DNA of 64,000 bases from NCBI RefSeq assembly GCF_002846335.1, contig NZ_PJMQ01000001.1, positions 1,922,001 through 1,986,000 of the forward strand, given 5' to 3'. The translations under genes were made by a program, and so were the position numbers. Each line of letters starts with the position of its first letter. Positions within the stretch are counted from its first letter, which is position 1. The notes beneath the pieces are model-generated. The model made no database searches. It had not been told where the DNA came from and worked only from the letters and a program-made list of their open reading frames with translations. The DNA comes from Janthinobacterium sp. 61. GTDB taxonomy: Bacteria; Pseudomonadota; Gammaproteobacteria; Burkholderiales; Burkholderiaceae_D. This document shows, one piece after another, positions 46,075 through 55,222 of the stretch.

Positions 46075-49000
46075 TTGCTTTCAATCACGAAGATAAATTC
46101 CTCAACGAATCAAGTTAAGAAGGGGCATGGCTCCAAGAGATACCTTCATTATCTCGGAGGCCCGACAGACACGACCCGACAACGAGGCGACTTCGACGAT
46201 TATGCTCGGGGCCGGGATGAGGATTTGGGGCCTCCGCCATTCTGGGCCGGCGGCGGAGTGCCACTGCTTGGCCTCGCCGGCTTGGCGGAGCGCGAGCACG
46301 TCGAGCGCCTGGCCAAAGGATTCCATCCGATTACAGGAGAGGCATTGGTCAAGGGAGCCGGCGAAGACCACGTGATGGGCCTGGATATGACCTTCTCCGC
46401 CGTCAAGGATGTCTCCGCGATCTTTGCCGGGGCAGACAAGGAGACGCGAGACGCGCTCATCGCATGCCTGCAGGACTCTGCAAAAAGCGCTCTTGCCTAT
46501 GTGGAGAACAACTCGATCACTAGGCACGGCAAAGCAGGCAGAATAAAGCAGCAGGCGGGCGCCACGATCTCAGCCTGCTATACGCATTTCAGCAGCCGTG
46601 CCGGCGAACCCCAGTTGCATATCCATGGCTTCTTCTTCAACTTGGCCAAGCGCAAAAACAGCAAGGAATGGAGCGCCCTGGAACACCGCGCCCAGTTTGA
46701 GGCGAAGATTGCCACCGGCATTCTCTTTCGCGTCGAGCTCGCGAGCCGGCTGCGAGGCCTTGGCTTCGAAGTGGAGCCAGCAGGCCCCTACTTTACAATT
46801 CGCGGAATCGACCAGGCACAACGGGATGCCTTGTCGACGCGCTCCAAGCAAATTGCAGAATATGTGCGCGAATGCGGCATGCTTGAAGTGGATGGTGCCG
46901 TCGCGCGGGAAATTGCGGCCCTCAACACCCGCTCCGCCAAGTCCGAGCCCTCGCTGCCGGATCTTCTTAAAAACTTCAAGGAAATGGCCGCAAAGCTGGG
47001 CTTGACGCCTGAAACCGTCACATCAATGCGAACCGGCCACGACAAGCCTGCGCAGCCTGACATTGAAACACCTTTTGAAATTGATCGCGATGCAGTCTTG
47101 GCCGAGCTTTTGGAGAGCCAATCGTGCGCGACCGCCCAAGACGCCCTCACCCTCATCTGCGAAAAGGCCATGGGCCACTGGAACGCGGAGGAATGCCTGG
47201 CGGAGCTCGAAAAGTTCCTGGCTCACTCCAATGTCGTTCAGCTGGGCCGCACTGAGCATCTCACAGAGATCTTCACTTCGAAGGCCACCCTAGATCTTGA
47301 AGCCTCGATCAGCGCCTCGGTGGAGCGGCTCTCCCTGGATCGAGCGCACCAAGTCGCCCGCTCCGTCGTCGGCCGTGAGTTCGACCGCCTGGAACAGGAG
47401 CTCAAAGCCAAGCTGGGAGTCGGCGTCTCCCTGGAGCAACAGCGCGCCGCGGCCCTGCACATCGCCTGCGACACCGGCAGGCATGCCTTCGTGGAAGGCT
47501 GGGCGGGCACGGGTAAGACGACGCTCTTGAAAGCCTTGGGCGTGGCATATGCGGCCGCAGGGTTCAACGTCTCGGGCTGCTGCCAGTCGGCTGCGGCAAG
47601 CTTGAACTTGGCGAGAGAGGCGGACATCCCTTCGCGCACGATCGCCAGCCTGCTCCTGTCGCTTCAGAAGGGCAGAATGAAACTCGATTCCAAAAGCATC
47701 TTGATCCTCGACGAGGCTGGCATGGTCGGCTCCCGCGAGTTTGGCCTCCTGCAAGCGGAGGCCATCAAGGCCGGCGCGAAGCTGATTTCGGTCGGCGACG
47801 CAAAGCAGCTGCAGCCCATCGACGCGGGCGGGATCTTTCGGGCGCTTGCCATCCGCCACGGCAAGGCCGAGATTTCCAACATCCAGCGACAGCGAACCGA
47901 CTTCTCGCCCCTGCTCAAATGGCTCGAAGAGCGCGGGAGTCTGTCGAAGATTCAAATCCAAACCTTGCGCGAGGCGCCGGAGGAGGCGCGGCTGGAGGCG
48001 CTCGAATCGATTTGCTCGGGCGACGCCAAGCTGGCGCGGGCCTTTGAAAAATGGAGGGGCCGCTACGATTTCGAATGGATGCGCAAGGCCGTGAAGCTCT
48101 TCGCCACCGGCGAGGCACGCGCCGGCCTGGAGATGCTTGACGAGCGCGGACGACTCAAGCTGGTCTCGGGGCACTCCGCCACCGTTGCCCAGTTGGTCGA
48201 GGCGTGGGACCAAGACAAGGCCGCATTGCCGCAGAAGGCGATCATCGCCGGCACGCGCGCCGAGGTCGCGGAGCTCAATGCCAAGGCGCGGGCCGCTCTT
48301 GTCGAAAGAGGCATCGTTCGCGATGCGGATGGAATTGAGGCCGAGATCATCCACCGCGACGACACTACCGACATCAAGCGCTTCGCGCCTGGTGATCGCA
48401 TCGTCTTTACAAAAAATGACAGGTCGCTGGGCATCTCAAATGGCGTGGCGGCCAGCATTGCGGCAATTGAGCCCGCCGCGGCCGGCGTCATGCTCGTGGT
48501 GGAGCTCGACGAGCCAAACGAGCGCCAGGAAAAGATTGTTCGCATACCCGCGTCGTTTGGGCGCTTTGACCATGCCTTTTGTCTGACGAATCACAAGAGC
48601 CAAGGGCGCACATTCGAATCGGCCTATGTCCTGGTGAATCCACGCATGGCGGATCGCGAATGGAGCTATGTTGCCGCCAGCCGCTCCCGCTTCGCCACCA
48701 CCCTTTTCGCAAACCTTGGCGCCTTGGGAGCTGGCGACCCCGAGTCCCATCAACAGCAGGACGGAGCGCCAAGCGAACGAAGCAAGGCGATGGATGTCTT
48801 GGCCTTTGGCATGAGGCGCAGCCGCGCTAAGGGGACCACGCTCGATTATGAGTCGCCAAAGGCGCCAGTGAGCGCATCTTCCCCAAGCTGGACAACATCG
48901 TTCCGAAATCTCATTTCGAGGGCAATTCGGCGAATGCGTTCGGGCTATCGGCCTTTCGGCCCCACTGCCAACGGCATCGCCAATCCCAATATCATGGCCA

Positions 49001-49191
49001 ATGTCGGCGCCATCTCCCCAGCGCCATGCTCTATCCGCTTCTCTCCATTATCCACCTGGCTTCCCTCTTCCCCCATAGGTTTAGCTGTGCACTCCACCTC
49101 TGGCCCTCGGGACTCGGCCCATGGGCAGGTTCCATATAAAAGGCCACCGGCCATCCTGCTTGGAGAGCCCGAGTTAGGTCTGGTTCGCTAG
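46075..49191 (+). CDS. MobF-family conjugative relaxase (TraI/TrwC-like)
   Basis: MobF relaxases nick and unwind DNA at oriT. This 1038-residue protein starts at a TTG (46075) with AAAGGAGG six bases upstream, giving the classic LSITKI N-terminus; the frame is open 40 codons upstream, which would overlap the recombinase end. The N-terminal relaxase has GSKRYLHYLGG and the metal-binding QLHIHGFFF (about 179-187). The helicase has Walker A EGWAGTGKTTLL (about 474-485), LILDEAGMVG (about 541-550), and the late motif FCLTNHKSQGRTFESAYV. The last 100 residues are low complexity. It partners with the TraD-type protein at 35292. Confidence 0.9.
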   Translation: MLSITKINSSTNQVKKGHGSKRYLHYLGGPTDTTRQRGDFDDYARGRDEDLGPPPFWAGGGVPLLGLAGLAEREHVERLAKGFHPITGEALVKGAGEDHVMGLDMTFSAVKDVSAIFAGADKETRDALIACLQDSAKSALAYVENNSITRHGKAGRIKQQAGATISACYTHFSSRAGEPQLHIHGFFFNLAKRKNSKEWSALEHRAQFEAKIATGILFRVELASRLRGLGFEVEPAGPYFTIRGIDQAQRDALSTRSKQIAEYVRECGMLEVDGAVAREIAALNTRSAKSEPSLPDLLKNFKEMAAKLGLTPETVTSMRTGHDKPAQPDIETPFEIDRDAVLAELLESQSCATAQDALTLICEKAMGHWNAEECLAELEKFLAHSNVVQLGRTEHLTEIFTSKATLDLEASISASVERLSLDRAHQVARSVVGREFDRLEQELKAKLGVGVSLEQQRAAALHIACDTGRHAFVEGWAGTGKTTLLKALGVAYAAAGFNVSGCCQSAAASLNLAREADIPSRTIASLLLSLQKGRMKLDSKSILILDEAGMVGSREFGLLQAEAIKAGAKLISVGDAKQLQPIDAGGIFRALAIRHGKAEISNIQRQRTDFSPLLKWLEERGSLSKIQIQTLREAPEEARLEALESICSGDAKLARAFEKWRGRYDFEWMRKAVKLFATGEARAGLEMLDERGRLKLVSGHSATVAQLVEAWDQDKAALPQKAIIAGTRAEVAELNAKARAALVERGIVRDADGIEAEIIHRDDTTDIKRFAPGDRIVFTKNDRSLGISNGVAASIAAIEPAAAGVMLVVELDEPNERQEKIVRIPASFGRFDHAFCLTNHKSQGRTFESAYVLVNPRMADREWSYVAASRSRFATTLFANLGALGAGDPESHQQQDGAPSERSKAMDVLAFGMRRSRAKGTTLDYESPKAPVSASSPSWTTSFRNLISRAIRRMRSGYRPFGPTANGIANPNIMANVGAISPAPCSIRFSPLSTWLPSSPIGLAVHSTSGPRDSAHGQVPYKRPPAILLGEPELGLVR

Positions 49192-49269
49192 AGATTTTTC
49201 AGTTCGGAGAACGGGTGAGATGAATGCTAGGAGCGCTGCTATGAGTGGTGTAAATGACAGGGTGATGCG

Positions 49270-50070
49270 TTGAACGAGAGAAATGTGACAAATCATGTGG
49301 AGCATATGAACGATATGAAAATGCCTATGGACGCAGCCAAGCAGCCCAGCAAGCCCAACCTATGGGAAAGCCGAGGCGTCTATCTACAACTCAATCCAAA
49401 ACGAAAATCGCGGCTTCGTGAAATTGCCCGCTCAAGGGGAGTCGAGGAATCCCCGCTCAAAGCGCTGGCCGCATACATTGACGAGGCGCAGGACGGCCCG
49501 GACGTGTCATTGAAGGCCACGGAGTTCGACACTGCCGGCGACATTGACGATCTGCGCTCGTTGCTTTGCGGCCGCATCGACAGGCTGGAACAATCCATAG
49601 GGCAGATTCATCACTTGGTAAAAGAAAGCGCCAGCAGCAATCCTGGCATGGAGCCTGCCCTGGCTGCGCCAATGAAAGAAGATATCCTGTCATATGAGAC
49701 CCCATCACTTCTCGCGTGGCTCGACTCGCCCATGGCGGAAGGTGGCCTAGAAGTGTATAGCTTGGCGTTGCTGCAAGCCTACTGGATTGCCACCAGGGCA
49801 GACGGTAGCGCCCTAGGCAAGATCGCCTTGGAGCTAAGTGTTGAGGCCTTGCATGTGGATGGATGCGCTGTAGACGACGGCGCTGAGATGCGAGTGATTC
49901 TGGAAAATATGGACCCGCAATGCGCGCTAGCCGCTGGCATAGCGCAGGCCCCGTTCGATCCCATTACTCTTGTTTGCAAAAAAAATGCCCAAGGCGGATG
50001 GCATATCGGCACCCTCCAGAGAAACGATGCCACTGGGCGCGGCGAGCAGCTCGCTTGGCATGGCCAATAG
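49270..50070 (+). CDS. hypothetical protein downstream of relaxase
   Basis: I do not recognise this 266-residue protein. Residues about 38-75 (YLQLNPKRKSRLREIARSRG) look like a basic DNA-binding or relaxosome-type segment. The second half (about 130-266) is acidic and may form a compact domain. The start is uncertain: TTG at 49270, or ATG at 49306 after GTGGAG. It follows the relaxase by 78 bases on the same strand and may belong to the mobilization genes. Confidence 0.6.
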   Translation: MNERNVTNHVEHMNDMKMPMDAAKQPSKPNLWESRGVYLQLNPKRKSRLREIARSRGVEESPLKALAAYIDEAQDGPDVSLKATEFDTAGDIDDLRSLLCGRIDRLEQSIGQIHHLVKESASSNPGMEPALAAPMKEDILSYETPSLLAWLDSPMAEGGLEVYSLALLQAYWIATRADGSALGKIALELSVEALHVDGCAVDDGAEMRVILENMDPQCALAAGIAQAPFDPITLVCKKNAQGGWHIGTLQRNDATGRGEQLAWHGQ

Positions 50071-50103
50071 CATCATCGCACTGCTAGGCACTTTCAAATC
50101 CCA

Positions 50104-50460
50104 CTATTCGGCATCAAGCGCGACCTGAAGCGAGTCAATATTCATGCTCTCGTCAAATGCCACCGACCAAACAGCCACATTGCGCATATCGTCTGGCGAG
50201 GTGTCCACATAGCGCTCCACCGCCGAGATGCCCGCGGACCAGACCGCAGGAGGACAACGATGCTCCTTCAAGATAGCATCCACGCGCGGGCGTTGAGCAG
50301 CCGCAAGGATCAAATGGCCATTTTGAATTATCAGGCGTTCTCCGGTCAAATCATCAATCATGCGATCCCCTTCATAGCCCCAGCTCAGAAACGGGGCGAC
50401 ATATGACTTAGAGAGTGCTGGGAGGTCCATCTCAGCGCTCATAGCAAAAGCATATACCAA
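50104..50460 (-). CDS. hypothetical protein
   Basis: This 118-residue acidic protein is not recognised. The sequence is well ordered, with no signal peptide or membrane helix (LPALSKSYVAPFLSWGYEGD, RLIIQNGHLILAAAQRPRVD). It converges on the preceding hypothetical gene. An internal ATG at MSAEMD could be the true start. Confidence 0.5.
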   Translation of the reverse strand: MVYAFAMSAEMDLPALSKSYVAPFLSWGYEGDRMIDDLTGERLIIQNGHLILAAAQRPRVDAILKEHRCPPAVWSAGISAVERYVDTSPDDMRNVAVWSVAFDESMNIDSLQVALDAE

Positions 50461-50526
50461 CGGTGCGTCAGGTGTATAAAAAAATGGGCTTCCGAATCGC
50501 CTCGGACGCCCGTTTCCCTATGAAAG

Positions 50527-51339
50527 TTAGAATGTCGCGTTTGTAAGGTTCACGAACCAGAGCCGCGCATCCCCATCAATGGCTCCCTGATATCCCATTT
50601 TGACGAATAGGGAGGAAAAAAGGTAATCCCCATTGGAATAAAATGTAGCGTCTTCGCCTGTTGACCGCGGCAAAAGTTGCGCCGGAATTCGTGGCCCTGC
50701 TGTTCGGAGTTGCCGGGAAGAATACATTGAAGGAGACATAAGTCCGCGATAAGCGTTCATGGCGCCAATGGACAAATATCGGTCATCTGGCTTGATATCC
50801 ACGCTGCAAATCACAACACCCTCAATTTTTTGCGATTTCTTCTCAGAGGTCCATATCATCGCAGTGAATTTGATGCACTCCAACGGACGCGCCTCCTTCG
50901 CTAATTGCGAATATCTGGTGCTGGAATGCTCGCTTGACGCTAGTGTTTCAGAATAGTCATCAACATGGATACTCACGCGTGGCCAGTAATTCCCATAGCT
51001 CTCCAACGGGTAGCGCTCAAACAGCTTGTAAAGCGGAGTGCTCTCGATCGACTTCCCTACCCAGCGAGGATCTTTCGGGCGAGGACCGTCAATGATAATT
51101 CTTGACCCACTGATTACCTTGGGAGTGCCTTCACCGGCAGCGATAGTGGGGGCTGCTGGCCGGCTAGTTGGGTTAGTGGCAGTTGCCGAAGTCGGCACAG
51201 TCCCATTAAGCATGGCGCCCACCGTGTTGATGGCCTGCTGAAGCTGGACATTCGAGCCGCCCTGCATTCCGGGGTTGGCGCATGCGGACAGCACAAATGG
51301 GACGAGCGCAATCAAAGGCGCGGATAAAATTTTACGCAT
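50527..51339 (-). CDS. putative lipoprotein
   Basis: The N-terminus of this 270-residue protein has a signal peptide with a lipobox (FVLSAC, Cys about 19), so it should be lipid-anchored in the envelope. After a Thr/Pro/Ala-rich linker the rest is not recognised. It follows the membrane-protein gene at 51448 on the same strand, and the two may be an envelope unit of the element. No relation to a known conjugation lipoprotein (such as TraV or VirB7) is evident. Confidence 0.7.
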   Translation of the reverse strand: MRKILSAPLIALVPFVLSACANPGMQGGSNVQLQQAINTVGAMLNGTVPTSATATNPTSRPAAPTIAAGEGTPKVISGSRIIIDGPRPKDPRWVGKSIESTPLYKLFERYPLESYGNYWPRVSIHVDDYSETLASSEHSSTRYSQLAKEARPLECIKFTAMIWTSEKKSQKIEGVVICSVDIKPDDRYLSIGAMNAYRGLMSPSMYSSRQLRTAGPRIPAQLLPRSTGEDATFYSNGDYLFSSLFVKMGYQGAIDGDARLWFVNLTNATF

Positions 51340-51447
51340 CAGTATTTCCTATAAGTTAATTAAAACAGATGAATGCTGTGGCCGCAGCAGCGGCAACGAT
51401 CACTGGGCGAGGCGTGTGCCTTGCCCAGCGTCCTAGTCCAGCGCCTG

Positions 51448-52734
51448 CTATCGAGCAAGGATCTCAATTCGATCGATCCAGGTTGTAATTTGCGCCTTCG
51501 GATAGCCAACCATGAGCTGGAAGCGGCGCTTGCGGAGCTGCGAGCGCTCAAACTCGTCATCCTTGACGACTATTCCCAGCGCAAAGGTGGGCGCGGCGCC
51601 GTCGGTTTTTGCGGGAATTTCATCCAAGCTCGCCGTCGCGCAAGCGTCTTTGAGTGACCCGATCCACACGTCGCCATTCAACTCAACTACAGCGCGGCCA
51701 CTCTTGTCGGCAGCAATGGTCCACGCTAGCGAGCCGTTGTCATACAGGGCATTTTCTAAAAATGCCTCGCCAAGACCTGCAAGCTCTTTAAGCTCGCTCA
51801 CGCGCGCCATGCTAATTTCGCGTTCAGCCTTCCATGCAGCGCGTGCGCTAAGCCTTACCGCAGCCAAGCTATCCTGATGCTCGGTGACATAGGCATCCGC
51901 TCTCGCGTGTCCCATTGAAAATATTCTTTTTTGAATCGGCATCCAGTAACGATTGAAGTCGCTCGCCAGCACCGGGCCGATCTCCTTGAAGGATGCGTCA
52001 AAGTCAGGCGTGGAATGCCATTTTCGTTCAAGGCGGGCAGAGCCTTCTCTGACAAGCTCGTCGCCTCGCCATTTCACACTGATAGGTGTTCCAACCACAA
52101 CCTCTTGAGAAAATGCAAAAAAGTAAATGCTAGTGCTATTTTCCTTGACGGCACAGGCCAGGTCTGACAACCGGAAAGCGCGATCAAAACGCGTCGAAAT
52201 ATCGTCTTTAATACCCAAGATAGTTACACCGACATTGTCGACATGGGATACCAACCTTGCCTCGTCGCGCTCGAAATTGATCATCAAATCGAACCGAGAA
52301 CAGGAATAGCCCCACTCCGCTCCGTTCACGTCGCCACTGGCGACGCCGGCCTTGTCTGCGTAGGTGGGCGGCGCGGCGGCGCGAACCGCAGCTTTTTGCC
52401 GGTTGAGGAATGCCAAATCCACGATCCAAAAAATAATCACCGCGGGAATGCCAAGCATCGGGTAGACCACCGACGCCATGATTGAGAGCACGAATTTGTG
52501 TTTGAATTTACTGAACCACACCGCTCTGGGATTCACACTTTCACCCCGCTTCAATGCCGCTTTGAGGGCGACGAGGCCGCGCCGGTAGTGTGCGACCAAT
52601 TGCCAAATCCAGAAAACAAACACCGCAGCTAACACCGCAGGTTTGGGCGTGGTCACTACCGCTACCACCGAACACAAAACTTTGATCGCGAAATATATGA
52701 TGCTAGCGAGCAAGCTTTTCGGGGAATTAGACAT
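51448..52734 (-). CDS. hypothetical membrane protein
   Basis: Hydrophobic helices lie at the N-terminus (about 7-27, 31-49) and about 78-107 of this 428-residue protein, followed by a large soluble domain (about 120-428) that I do not recognise. The start at MSNSPKS (52734) is chosen; the frame begins five codons earlier. The soluble part ends with a Lys/Arg-rich helix. It precedes the lipoprotein gene and might form with it an envelope complex, for instance in entry exclusion. This is inference. Confidence 0.6.
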   Translation of the reverse strand: MSNSPKSLLASIIYFAIKVLCSVVAVVTTPKPAVLAAVFVFWIWQLVAHYRRGLVALKAALKRGESVNPRAVWFSKFKHKFVLSIMASVVYPMLGIPAVIIFWIVDLAFLNRQKAAVRAAAPPTYADKAGVASGDVNGAEWGYSCSRFDLMINFERDEARLVSHVDNVGVTILGIKDDISTRFDRAFRLSDLACAVKENSTSIYFFAFSQEVVVGTPISVKWRGDELVREGSARLERKWHSTPDFDASFKEIGPVLASDFNRYWMPIQKRIFSMGHARADAYVTEHQDSLAAVRLSARAAWKAEREISMARVSELKELAGLGEAFLENALYDNGSLAWTIAADKSGRAVVELNGDVWIGSLKDACATASLDEIPAKTDGAAPTFALGIVVKDDEFERSQLRKRRFQLMVGYPKAQITTWIDRIEILAR

Positions 52735-52911
52735 TCTTACACCTTTCAATTTGTTGCCTGTTCAAACCTAGGGGTTCCGGGACATTGCATGAGAGAAAAA
52801 CATGCAGCGAACGAATAATAAACTATTTTAGTTGTGTTTCAACTTTTTAAGTCCTTCAAACAAATAAGCCTAGTAGCCACCATTCGGGTTGAACCATCAC
52901 AAGGACGCCCC

Positions 52912-53340
52912 ATGGAATCTCAACGACTCAAAAAAATTTCCCAAACAGTGGGCGCCGCCATCGCGAGCCACAGAGTCCGAGTCGGCCTCACGCAAGAGGA
53001 TGTTGCCGAGCGCTTGGGAATCGGCAACGAGGCCATCTCGCGACTTGAGCGCGGCATCGTCTTGCCATCGATCCCGCGCCTGTCAGAGCTCGCGGAGCTC
53101 TTTGATTGCAGAATGAATGAATTGCTGCTGACATCCAGCGATCGCAAAACCGACCAGGCCGCGGCCATTGAAGCCCATCTCAGCGGCCTTTCCCCAGAGG
53201 ACCGAGCATTCGTCGTCGATCAGGCGCGCGCCACTGCCGTCTACCTGCGGGAAAGGGCTAACAACTACTTTTGCTCAACCATTTCTTCCCCCGACACTCC
53301 CTCAACGGGACAACACAAGAAAAATACAAAAAAATCTTGA
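52912..53340 (+). CDS. XRE-family transcriptional regulator
   Basis: This 142-residue protein has a Cro/C1-type helix-turn-helix at about 13-68 (RVGLTQEDVAERLGIGNEAI, SRLERGIVLPSI). The C-terminal part is helical and may dimerise or respond to a signal. The ATG at 52912 follows AAGGA; an open frame upstream is AT-rich and probably leader. It is divergent from the membrane protein gene at 52734 and could control it or other element genes. Confidence 0.85.
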   Translation: MESQRLKKISQTVGAAIASHRVRVGLTQEDVAERLGIGNEAISRLERGIVLPSIPRLSELAELFDCRMNELLLTSSDRKTDQAAAIEAHLSGLSPEDRAFVVDQARATAVYLRERANNYFCSTISSPDTPSTGQHKKNTKKS

Positions 53341-53883
53341 AATAGAGAGCGCAAACTCCTGCGCCGGTGATTAAGCATTCCATTGCTCTCCGACAACCAG
53401 AAAAATAACGCAACGGCTGTCGAAAAGATTGAATCTATGCGACACCAGCAAACAGATTGGCAATATTGACGATATTGAAATTGAGGCTATTGAACTCAGA
53501 TCGGCCTCAGAGCGAGATGCCATCCCAAGCGAGGGACTGCTAAATGGGATGTCTGCGGAGCGCGAGGCGTGGCGCAAGAGGAGCCACGAATGCTCGCGAG
53601 TTGAATCCGGGGTAGATATAGGCGGACGTAAATGGCAAACCAGCGAACAAACGCGGCAACCCGCGCATGCGGAGTCACCGCTCGCGACCGAATGTTGGCG
53701 CGCGCCCTACATGCCATCAGATAGAACTATGTCGGCAGCAAGAAGAAGTGGAATTGGAAGTGAAAATGGAAGGGAATAAAGAAGGATGTGGCCTTTAACG
53801 CCTGTCAAAGCCCACGTTAAGAGCGATCAAAGCCCAGGCTGTCGAAACCCTCAGCAATAAAGGGCTTATGACAAGATGGGCAG
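53341..53883. other. gene-poor stretch
   Basis: This 543-base region has only a doubtful 116-codon plus-strand frame (53429-53779) with Arg/Ser/Glu-rich composition and no recognisable domain or ribosome site. I see no clear terminator, although the end of the AraC gene faces into it. Confidence 0.4.
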
Positions 53884-54798
53884 TTAAAGGCTGGGGCTTA
53901 GCGCTGGCAAAGTATTTTGGCTAAGGCGCATCAACTTGCGCATGAGACTAGGAGGCATTCCCGATGCGGTTTGAAATGCCCTGGTCATGTGGGCCAAATC
54001 AGAAAAACCTTCGTCAAAGGCAATCATCGTAAGGCTATCCAAGGATGAGAGGCGATGCGATGCGCGAACCAAACGCGACGCTTGCCTAAGCGCTTCGGCC
54101 GTTATACTTGACTCCCGCAACCGGCGCTCCAAAGTCCGCTGGTGACAACCCAGCTTGCGAGCAACACTTGCGATGGGAATGTGTCCCTCGCTTTCAAACA
54201 CCAGAGCCACTTCTCCGACAGCGGACGTCTCCACACCCAGAATCTTGGCAGTGGTGGTCAAGCTGCGCCTCTCTGCTCCGCTCGGCAACTGCGCATTGCG
54301 TCGTGTGGTCGCCATCATGGTCTCCACAATCGCCAAGGTGCCTTGGCGACAGCTATCAGGATCGTCGCCATGAGCCATGAGCGATCCATCTGCGCCATTG
54401 GCATTGGCATTGGCATTGGCATTGTGCGAACTGTTGCGCGAGCCGCTATTGAGCCGGCGCGCGTAGCCACTTGAGCCGAGGCTGGTTTGCACGCCGAGTT
54501 TCGCGGACTGGTTATAGGCGTTAAACGCGACAAGCACATCGGCTTCGCGCTGGAATGACGAGAGAAGCAGATAGCCAGGGTTGATGTCGGTGGCGAGGAA
54601 GTCGTTGACCATGCGCTCGACGACACCGGCCCCAGCTCCCTCAGCCGTTCTGGCACGGCCGGCTGCATGGTAGCGCTGATACGGCAGGTGGCCACTGATG
54701 GCGTGCGACACCGCGGAGACGAACCTGGACATCGGCGTCCAGCCAGCCTTACCCTCGAGTGCATTTACGACAACGTGATAGGCAAGCGAGTTCGGCAT
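53884..54798 (-). CDS. AraC-family transcriptional regulator
   Basis: The C-terminal 100 residues of this 304-residue protein form an AraC helix-turn-helix pair: GHIPIASVARKLGCHQRTLE, RRLRES, then MIAFDEGFSDLAHMTRAFQT and GMPPSLMRKL. The N-terminal domain (about 1-120) is of the arabinose-binding-like type found in OruR-type regulators. An Asn-Ala repeat from a CATTGG array lies near residue 130. The start at MPNSLAYHV is chosen; the frame is open for 59 codons more, in sequence that looks non-coding. It may respond to a small ligand and control excision or cargo. Confidence 0.78.
   Translation of the reverse strand: MPNSLAYHVVVNALEGKAGWTPMSRFVSAVSHAISGHLPYQRYHAAGRARTAEGAGAGVVERMVNDFLATDINPGYLLLSSFQREADVLVAFNAYNQSAKLGVQTSLGSSGYARRLNSGSRNSSHNANANANANGADGSLMAHGDDPDSCRQGTLAIVETMMATTRRNAQLPSGAERRSLTTTAKILGVETSAVGEVALVFESEGHIPIASVARKLGCHQRTLERRLRESSITAEALRQASRLVRASHRLSSLDSLTMIAFDEGFSDLAHMTRAFQTASGMPPSLMRKLMRLSQNTLPALSPSL
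54396..54424. repeat. CATTGG hexamer repeat in AraC gene
   Basis: Nearly five tandem CATTGG units encode alternating Ala-Asn in the AraC regulator. As the unit is six bases, slippage would change the length of the linker without breaking the frame. Confidence 0.85.
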
Positions 54799-55222
54799 TC
54801 CAGATTCCCAGTTTGTTATTTTGACGATGCTTCGGCAAGCGCTGGATCTATGCAAAGCGAACAACGGTTTCCCGTAAACGAAAATGGCCGCGAAGGTCGC
54901 AGCCATGGAATCATGCTTACAACGGGGAAATCCCCTGAGTGCCTCAATCGACAAACGCCAGTTACGAATTGCCATACTACAACACGGCTGGCGAAAAATG
55001 GCGTTTATATAAACATTATTATGTTCTATATCTTAAAAAATCAATAGCCAATGCCTCCATGCATGCGCATCAATAAGCGGCTACACAGCAGCCCATGAGC
55101 CATTCCTGCTCTTTTACGCCGACGCCAAGCATCTTGAATGTCGTGCTAGCTCTGACATCGCAGAATGCTTGGATAGATGGGCGCACTGGGCATCATCGAG
55201 GTGACGCCGTCGGCAAGCGATC
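54799..55222. other. intergenic region before integrase end
   Basis: These 424 bases separate the AraC-gene start and the integrase 3' end. The minus-strand AraC frame is open to 54975. The part 54990-55060 is AT-rich and promoter-like for the AraC gene. No terminator hairpin is clear and no other gene is supported. Confidence 0.4.

Noticed and set aside
53429..53779. 116-codon plus-strand frame after the XRE gene
   Set aside because: No ribosome binding site, no domain and a biased Arg/Ser/Glu composition.
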